From: Bacteroidetes bacterium HGW-Bacteroidetes-12
Lineage (GTDB): Bacteria; Bacteroidota; Bacteroidia; Flavobacteriales_E; Vicingaceae
Reading direction: 5' to 3'
Assembly (NCBI GenBank): GCA_002841035.1
Contig: PHDR01000053.1
Coordinates: 1-11,302 of the forward strand
Length of the DNA: 11,302 bases
The notes beneath the pieces are model-generated. The model saw only the letters and a list, made by a program, of their open reading frames with translations. It was not told the DNA's origin and made no database searches. Every line of letters starts with the position of its first letter. Within the stretch, counting starts at the first letter, position 1. The position numbers and the translations under genes are program-made. Below are positions 6,805 through 11,302 of the stretch, piece by piece.

Positions 6805-7016
6805 TGTGCATCTCTTAAAGTCCACCGTTCTCCCCCGATAGTTCCGATAGCTATCGGAATTGGGGTCAGTTAGCAAAGGCTGCTGCAAAGCGTTGTTGTT
6901 TTGCCAACTACTCATGGAAAATTACAGGCTTGTATGCAAAAATCATTTTTTAAATAAAATTGTAGATTTTGTTTTTGTTATTTTAAAAAGTCGTAATTTT
7001 ATTGGTTCAACTGATT
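6805..7016. other. Intergenic region upstream of the T9SS cargo gene
   Basis: The first half is comparatively G/C-rich and holds the 18-bp palindrome at 6842-6859 plus an imperfect inverted repeat, GTTAGCAAA (6869-6877) with TTTGCCAAC (6900-6908, one mismatch). The second half is A/T-rich. Two weak -7-like boxes are seen: TAGATTTTG (6963-6971, one extra T) and TAATTTTA (6994-7001). Neither has a well-placed -33 TTG. No ORF in this stretch looks genuine. Confidence 0.5.
6842..6859. repeat. 18-bp perfect palindrome TTCCGATAGCTATCGGAA
   Basis: TTCCGATAG is followed directly by its exact reverse complement. An extra CCGATAG copy at 6835-6841 could pair alternatively with CTATCGG (6851-6857), and outer CCCC (6833-6836) and GGGG (6862-6865) could extend the stem around bulges. 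No T-tract follows, so it is not a standard terminator, although it sits 38 bp after the stop of the membrane-protein gene. From memory, CCGATAGCTATCGG-type palindromes are abundant between genes in some Bacteroidota. This may be one such repeat or a protein-binding site. Confidence 0.75.
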
Positions 7017-9599
7017 ATGAAAAAACTACTAACCATATTTCTTTTACTTTTTACAGCAACTGTTTTTGCCACCCACAACAGAGCTGGAGAAATTACTTTT
7101 ACACATATTTCGGGGTTAACTTATGAAATTAAGGTAACTACTTATACCAAAGATTCTAGCCCTGCCGACAGACCTTCGTTGGGGATTTATTGGGGAGACA
7201 GCTCTCCATTAGATTCAATTGATAGGGTTAGCAAAATTTTATTAGGAAACGACATTAACCAAAACATATATATTGGTCAACATACTTATCCTGGACCAAG
7301 CCCAACACCTTATCTCATTAGAATTGAAGACCCTAATAGAAATGCTGGAATAGAAAATATTCCACAATCTGTTAACATTGTTTTTTATTTAGAAACAGAA
7401 CTATATATTAACCCTTTTCAGGGTATAAACAACTCCCCAATTTTGTTAAATCCACCAATAGACAATGCGTGTGTCAATCAAATTTATATTCATAATCCAG
7501 GAGCTGTTGATCCTGATGGAGATAGTTTGTATTACACGCTAGATGTAAGTAGGGCTCAAGGTGGTGTTAATGTTCCTGGTTATTTTCTGCCTCCATCATC
7601 AAATTTTCTTACTATAAATAATTTTACTGGAGATTTGATTTGGAATACACCTATGACACAAGGCGAATTTAACATTGCTATTCGGATAACTGAATACAGA
7701 AATGGAAAAAAAATTGGCAGTATTTTGCGAGATATGCAAATAACTGTTGTTGCTGGTTGTAATCCTCCTCCAATTATAACAACTGTCAACGATACGTGTA
7801 TTATTGCGGGAGATTTACTCAATTTCACTGTAAATGCTACTGGCAGCCATCCTGTAACCTTATCTGCTACAGGAATTCCTTTCAATGTAACCAATTTCGC
7901 AAGTTTTATCCAAACAACGCTTCCTGCAACCATTACTTCTGGAGTTTTTAACTGGCAAACCGATTGCAGCAACATCAGGAATTCCAATTATTTTTTGAGT
8001 TTTAAAGCAACGGATGCTGGAGCTTTTAATTTGGCTGATTTTCACACTACTATTATTCGGGTAATTGGTCCTAAAGTAGAAAACCTAACCACTAATGTTC
8101 AACCCAATTCAATTAACCTAACTTGGGATAAAACCATTTGTTCCAATGCTTCTGCTTATAAAGTTTATAGAAAAAAAGGACCTTCGGGATGGTCGCCAGG
8201 AGTTTGCGAAACAGGAATACCTGCAAATGTTGGTTTTCAGCTTATTGCAACAATAAACAACATTAATGATACTACTTTTAATGATAATAACAATGGATTA
8301 GGTTTAATTGCGGGAGAAGATTTTTGTTATCGTATTGTAACTTGCTTTCCAGATGGAGCAGAAAGCATTGCTTCGGATGAAATTTGCGACCAACTAAAAA
8401 AAGATGTGCCTATTATTACCAATGTAAGTGTAAATTCAACGTCAACAACAATTGGTGATATGGATGTGGAATGGTCTAAACCAACCGAATTTGATACCGT
8501 GCTTTTTCCTGGGCCTTATCGTTATTTAATTTACAGAGGGCGACAAACAAACACCAATTTAACCCTAATTGATTCTACTTTAAGTATTAACGATACTACT
8601 TATACGGATATCAACATCAATACAAAAGATTTTCAATATTTCTATCGAGTAGATATTTATAATCTAACCAATGGCACAAGAGATTTAATAGGTAAATCAA
8701 CTGTTGCTTCATCAGTTTTTTTGAATTTGATTCCATCAGATAATCAATTAACTTTAGTGTGGAATGAAAATGTGCCTTGGACAAATACACAACACGTTAT
8801 TTACCGTCAAAATCCAATAACTTTAATTTACGATTCATTAGATATTACTACTGCAAATCAATATATAGACTCTGGATTAGCAAATGGTTCAACGTATTGC
8901 TACAAAGTAAAAAGCATTGGTAATTATTCATCACCCGAAATAAAAACACCACTTTTAAATTACTCGCAAGAAATTTGTGGCACCCCTGTTGATAATGTTA
9001 TACCTTGTCCTCCTATCGCTTTTTTAGATGGTGATTGCGATTTAAGGCAAAACGTATTGTCGTGGCAAAACAATTCATCAGGTTGTGCTGACGATGTTAT
9101 GGGATATAAAATTTATAAAAAAGATTCTTTAGATGGAGCATTTGTTTTAATAGCAACAAATGATGCATTTTCAACCTCATTTACAGAAACCAATTTATTT
9201 TCCATTGCTGGTTGTTATGTTGTTACCAGCATTGATTCGGTAGGAAATGAAAGTGTTTTTAGCGATTCTGTTTGCGTGGATAATTGTCCTGAATATGTAT
9301 TACCAAATGTTTTTACACCTGGTGGTGATGGATTTAACGATTTGTTTGGTCCTTTTCCTTATCGTTTTGTAAAATCTATTGATATTCAAATTTTTAACCG
9401 TTGGGGACAAGTTTTGTTTAAAACAACAGACCCAGATATTAATTGGGGTGGAACCAATGAAAACAATAATGCTGAAGTGCCAGATGGAACTTATTTTTAT
9501 GTGTGTACTGTGAATGAAATTTTCTTAGAAGGAATTAAACCACGAACTTTAAAAGGATTTGTTACATTATTGCGAAATAAAGAAATAAAAAAACCATAA
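7017..9599 (+). CDS. T9SS type B cargo protein with fibronectin-III-like repeats (gliding motility-associated C-terminal domain)
   Basis: The 860-residue product is a secreted surface or extracellular protein. An 18-residue signal peptide ends TVFA|T. Residues about 19-245 form an N-terminal module beginning THNRAGEI, with a cadherin/Ig-like strand GAVDPDGDSLYY (162-173). A Cys-containing beta-rich region follows to about 350. Four fibronectin-III-like units are suggested at about 352-460, 466-570, 570-655 and 663-757, with recurring YKVYRK/YLIYRG/HVIYRQ/YKIYKK strands. The C-terminus has the type B (CHU_C) sorting domain: NVFTPGGDGFND (764-775), FNRWGQ (793-798), PDGTYFY, and a final GFVTLLR. 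It should be exported by Sec and then by the type IX system across the outer membrane. A TTG at 7002 would prepend five residues to the signal peptide; the ATG at 7017 is preferred. The gene heads a tight cluster with the lipoprotein and ribE. The ligand and role are unknown. Confidence 0.93.
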   Translation: MKKLLTIFLLLFTATVFATHNRAGEITFTHISGLTYEIKVTTYTKDSSPADRPSLGIYWGDSSPLDSIDRVSKILLGNDINQNIYIGQHTYPGPSPTPYLIRIEDPNRNAGIENIPQSVNIVFYLETELYINPFQGINNSPILLNPPIDNACVNQIYIHNPGAVDPDGDSLYYTLDVSRAQGGVNVPGYFLPPSSNFLTINNFTGDLIWNTPMTQGEFNIAIRITEYRNGKKIGSILRDMQITVVAGCNPPPIITTVNDTCIIAGDLLNFTVNATGSHPVTLSATGIPFNVTNFASFIQTTLPATITSGVFNWQTDCSNIRNSNYFLSFKATDAGAFNLADFHTTIIRVIGPKVENLTTNVQPNSINLTWDKTICSNASAYKVYRKKGPSGWSPGVCETGIPANVGFQLIATINNINDTTFNDNNNGLGLIAGEDFCYRIVTCFPDGAESIASDEICDQLKKDVPIITNVSVNSTSTTIGDMDVEWSKPTEFDTVLFPGPYRYLIYRGRQTNTNLTLIDSTLSINDTTYTDININTKDFQYFYRVDIYNLTNGTRDLIGKSTVASSVFLNLIPSDNQLTLVWNENVPWTNTQHVIYRQNPITLIYDSLDITTANQYIDSGLANGSTYCYKVKSIGNYSSPEIKTPLLNYSQEICGTPVDNVIPCPPIAFLDGDCDLRQNVLSWQNNSSGCADDVMGYKIYKKDSLDGAFVLIATNDAFSTSFTETNLFSIAGCYVVTSIDSVGNESVFSDSVCVDNCPEYVLPNVFTPGGDGFNDLFGPFPYRFVKSIDIQIFNRWGQVLFKTTDPDINWGGTNENNNAEVPDGTYFYVCTVNEIFLEGIKPRTLKGFVTLLRNKEIKKP

Positions 9600-9609
9600 C
9601 GCTACTTTT

Positions 9610-10143
9610 ATGAGAAACTTTGCCCCATTATCGGTATTCCTAATTTTATTTTCATGTCAAGAAATAAAGTTTAAAGAACCTCAACCTATTGAAACGCCTG
9701 TTTTAAATAGTTTTCCAACAGAATTAATTGGTTCGTATTATGATTTGAAAAGAAATGACACGCTAATTGTAAATCCAACTACGTTTACTTTTGGCAACAA
9801 ATCATCCTTAACATTTATTAGTGCTGGATTGTCTGATTCAGTTATTCTTAAAGCAAAAGACCATGTTTATTATTTAAATCTTTTTGATAAAGAAAAAAAA
9901 CTATGGAACTTAATTGTTTTTAGAAATGATGTCGTATCTAACCTCCATGTTTCATTATTTGTTATTGAAAACAATGAACAGGTAGAAAAGATTAAAGCAA
10001 TCACGCCTTTAGAACCTGTATTAAATGAAGAAAAAGAAATCGATTATTACATTGCTCAACCTAATGAACTTGAACTAAAACAAATAGTTAGTCAACAATT
10101 ATTTTCAAAATCGACTGAATTAAAAAAAATAATAAAGCAGTAA
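9610..10143 (+). CDS. Small lipoprotein of unknown function
   Basis: I do not recognise this 177-residue protein. Its N-terminus is a short lipoprotein signal, with a hydrophobic stretch (residues 7-14) ending in lipobox-like LFSC, so C16 is the likely lipidated residue. The position-2 residue after the Cys is Gln, not Asp. The mature part begins with a Pro/Glu-rich spacer (about 20-35). A beta-rich core with GSYYDLKRNDTLIV (42-55) resembles small lipid-anchored beta proteins only in general character. The C-terminal about 45 residues are charged and probably helical. It begins 10 bp after the T9SS cargo gene and ends 1 bp before ribE, so all three are probably co-transcribed and may be translationally coupled. 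The context gives no clear functional link to riboflavin synthesis. Confidence 0.8.
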   Translation: MRNFAPLSVFLILFSCQEIKFKEPQPIETPVLNSFPTELIGSYYDLKRNDTLIVNPTTFTFGNKSSLTFISAGLSDSVILKAKDHVYYLNLFDKEKKLWNLIVFRNDVVSNLHVSLFVIENNEQVEKIKAITPLEPVLNEEKEIDYYIAQPNELELKQIVSQQLFSKSTELKKIIKQ

Positions 10144-10144
10144 T

Positions 10145-10732
10145 ATGTTCACAGGAATTATAGAAGCACTCGGAAAAGTAGAAAAAATTGAAAAGGAGGG
10201 GACTAATGTCCATTTTACAATAAAAAGTGATTTAGCAAAAGAATTAAAAATAGATCAAAGTTTGGCTCATAATGGAGTATGTTTAACGGTTGTAGATGTT
10301 CAACCTTCTTTATATAGAGTTACTGCAATTAACGAAACCATACAAAAATCTAACTTAGGCTTTCTAAAAACTGGGAGTATTATTAACTTAGAAAGAGCGA
10401 TGCCAGCAAATGGAAGGTTTGATGGTCATGTAGTTCAGGGTCATGTAGATGGAACTGCAATTTGTGTTAATAAAGCAGATGAAAAGGGAAGTTGGACGTT
10501 TACCTTTGAATACGAAAACGATCAACATATTACCGTTGAAAAAGGCTCCATCACCATTAATGGAGTGAGTTTGACTGTTGTAAATTCTATGCAAAACCAA
10601 TTTTCTGTTTGTATTATTCCTTATACTTTTGAAAATACTTCTTTTAAAGAAATTCAAATTGGAAGTATAGTTAATTTAGAATTTGATATTATTGGTAAAT
10701 ATGTAGAAAGGTTATTGGCTTATAGGGAGTAA
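10145..10732 (+). CDS. ribE: Riboflavin synthase, alpha subunit
   Basis: Riboflavin synthase converts two molecules of 6,7-dimethyl-8-ribityllumazine into riboflavin and a pyrimidinedione, the last step of riboflavin synthesis in the cytoplasm. The 195-residue length is slightly short of the usual 200-215. The N-terminus is the hallmark MFTGIIE. Two homologous lumazine-binding barrels follow. The first has GVCLTVV (residues 44-50, C46 equivalent to the conserved active-site Cys). The bridge and second barrel have GRFDGHVVQGHVDG (90-103, H100), K133, and INGVSLTVV (138-146, S142). The end IIGKYVERLL (182-191) is the trimerisation-helix region of the family. All expected active-site positions are present. 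The start is separated by one base from the preceding stop, consistent with translational coupling. No FMN riboswitch is seen upstream, and no other rib genes are in the window. Confidence 0.97.
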   Translation: MFTGIIEALGKVEKIEKEGTNVHFTIKSDLAKELKIDQSLAHNGVCLTVVDVQPSLYRVTAINETIQKSNLGFLKTGSIINLERAMPANGRFDGHVVQGHVDGTAICVNKADEKGSWTFTFEYENDQHITVEKGSITINGVSLTVVNSMQNQFSVCIIPYTFENTSFKEIQIGSIVNLEFDIIGKYVERLLAYRE

Positions 10733-10746
10733 TTCATGGGTTTTAT

Positions 10747-10767
10747 TATAAAGCCTAAAGCTTTATA
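10747..10767. terminator. Candidate bidirectional hairpin between convergent genes
   Basis: TATAAAGC (10747-10754) pairs perfectly with GCTTTATA (10760-10767) across a CTAAA loop. It lies 14 bp past the ribE stop and overlaps the last codons and stop of the convergent Ig-like gene. The stem is A/T-rich and no long T-tract follows on either strand, so terminator strength is doubtful; position is the main argument. Confidence 0.35.
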
Positions 10768-11302
10768 TTCCAGATAATTTCATTATCCCAATTTGCTCTT
10801 ATGGTAATTGGTTTTTGATAATGTATCATTTCTTCGGGTTGTTTCTTGTTTAAATAATCTCCTGTATCCCATTTTTGATTGTTATTATCGTCCACAATTA
10901 AACGAAATTTATAATCCCCGGCTTGTAGAAAATCATAATTAATTATTTGATTTCCTAAAAAATAAGACTCATTAATCAATGTGTTATTTTTGAAGAGCTG
11001 AAGTATATATGATTTATTAAAACTGGTTGTTAATTTTAAAATAATTTTGCCATAATCTACATCGCTTTTAGTTGTAAAGGACGAACGTAGCGTATCATTT
11101 TTCAATCCTAATATATCTTGAAACACGCCTGATGGTATTAGCATTTCGTAATTGGTTTTTTCTTTAAATTTATAATTCAATTCATATTTACGAGGATGTG
11201 TTTTACTTTCTTCAATCAACACATGAATTGGAATAGAATCTTCAAGCACAATAATAGTTGAACTATTAAAAACAGAAATCGGTCGTGGCGTTGAAATGAA
11301 GA
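10755..11302 (-). CDS. Ig-like domain protein (C-terminal part), 5' end outside window
   Basis: The frame is open from the right window edge to a TAG at 10755-10757, giving the last 181 residues of a longer protein. An internal GTG at 11247-11249 could be mistaken for the start, but the frame continues upstream without a stop. The C-terminus has the pattern GDYKFRLIVDDNNNQKWDTG, followed by a QPEE motif, a TIRANWDNE stretch and WNIKL. This matches the tail of envelope proteins of Bacteroidota that start with a bacterial Ig-like (Big_5 type) domain and often a lipoprotein signal. The D-x-N-x-N-x-W-D-x-G stretch looks like a calcium-loop-type or carboxypeptidase-regulatory-like beta element. 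The gene converges on ribE with a 22-bp gap. The cell-surface location is inferred from the family, since the N-terminus is not visible. Function is unknown. Confidence 0.8.
   Translation of the reverse strand, partial: FISTPRPISVFNSSTIIVLEDSIPIHVLIEESKTHPRKYELNYKFKEKTNYEMLIPSGVFQDILGLKNDTLRSSFTTKSDVDYGKIILKLTTSFNKSYILQLFKNNTLINESYFLGNQIINYDFLQAGDYKFRLIVDDNNNQKWDTGDYLNKKQPEEMIHYQKPITIRANWDNEIIWNIKL

Noticed and set aside
2017..6873. Shared 9-mer GTCAGTTAG in the MITE-like element (2017-2025) and near the palindrome (6866-6874)
   Set aside because: A 9-base match between two intergenic regions of about 200 bp is not unlikely by chance, and the flanking bases do not match, so it does not show a second element copy.
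7002..7016. TTG start for the T9SS cargo protein
   Set aside because: The ATG at 7017 gives a textbook signal peptide directly, with no need for a rare start.
6860..7126. Plus-strand frame overlapping the start of the T9SS cargo gene
   Set aside because: It runs into the cargo gene in another frame, and its sequence has no domain character.
7580..8045. Minus-strand frames within the T9SS cargo gene
   Set aside because: They are shadows of a well-supported gene with signal peptide, repeats and sorting domain.
10191..10223. Strong Shine-Dalgarno-like AAAAGGAGGGG followed by an out-of-frame ATG at 10206
   Set aside because: It is inside ribE, the frame it opens stops after about five codons, and this phylum rarely uses such motifs.
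11247..11249. GTG as the start of the minus-strand Ig-like gene
   Set aside because: The frame stays open to the window edge, and the product looks like only the C-terminal portion of a longer family.
1..11302. Search for a defence system, CRISPR array, prophage or transposase
   Set aside because: All long frames are explained by core, membrane or secreted proteins, and no spaced direct-repeat array or mobile-element enzyme was seen.

Overview
The window is a low-GC chromosomal segment from a member of the Bacteroidota, most likely Flavobacteriales or a close relative. This assignment is inference. It rests on a secreted protein with a type IX secretion (T9SS) type B sorting domain, a HExxHxxGxxH metalloprotease of the DUF5117/DUF4953 type, an Ig-like protein tail typical of this phylum, adjacent era and der genes, and starts that lack Shine-Dalgarno sequences. 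No tRNA, rRNA, CRISPR array, transposase, prophage or recognisable defence system was seen.

Left part (1-1812, minus strand): the ribosome-assembly GTPases era and der lie in the order era then der. der runs off the left edge, leaving its first 283 residues. The 83-bp gap between them holds short 7- and 8-bp tandem repeats of low-complexity type.

Divergent intergenic region (1813-2155): most of it is filled by a 208-bp element (1906-2113). It has perfect 12-bp terminal inverted repeats, a 6-bp direct repeat ATTTAT touching both ends, and nested internal inverted repeats. It carries no credible ORF and looks like a MITE or other non-autonomous insertion. This is the most notable object in the window.

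Middle part (2156-6804, plus strand): a small CoA-binding Rossmann protein, a DUF486 membrane protein, a large secreted zinc metalloprotease and a polytopic membrane protein with a histidine pattern suggestive of haem binding. Gaps are 12, 55 and 19 bp. The metalloprotease probably has its own promoter.

Right part (6805-10732, plus strand): an intergenic region with an 18-bp perfect palindrome precedes a tight three-gene cluster: an 860-residue T9SS cargo protein with fibronectin-III-like repeats, a small unknown lipoprotein, and riboflavin synthase (ribE). Gaps are 10 and 1 bp. ribE converges on the 3' part of a minus-strand Ig-like-domain protein that runs off the right edge, with a small hairpin at the junction.

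The gene content is mostly ordinary core and envelope functions. The unexplained signal is in the intergenic DNA: the MITE-like element, the palindrome and the short tandem repeats.
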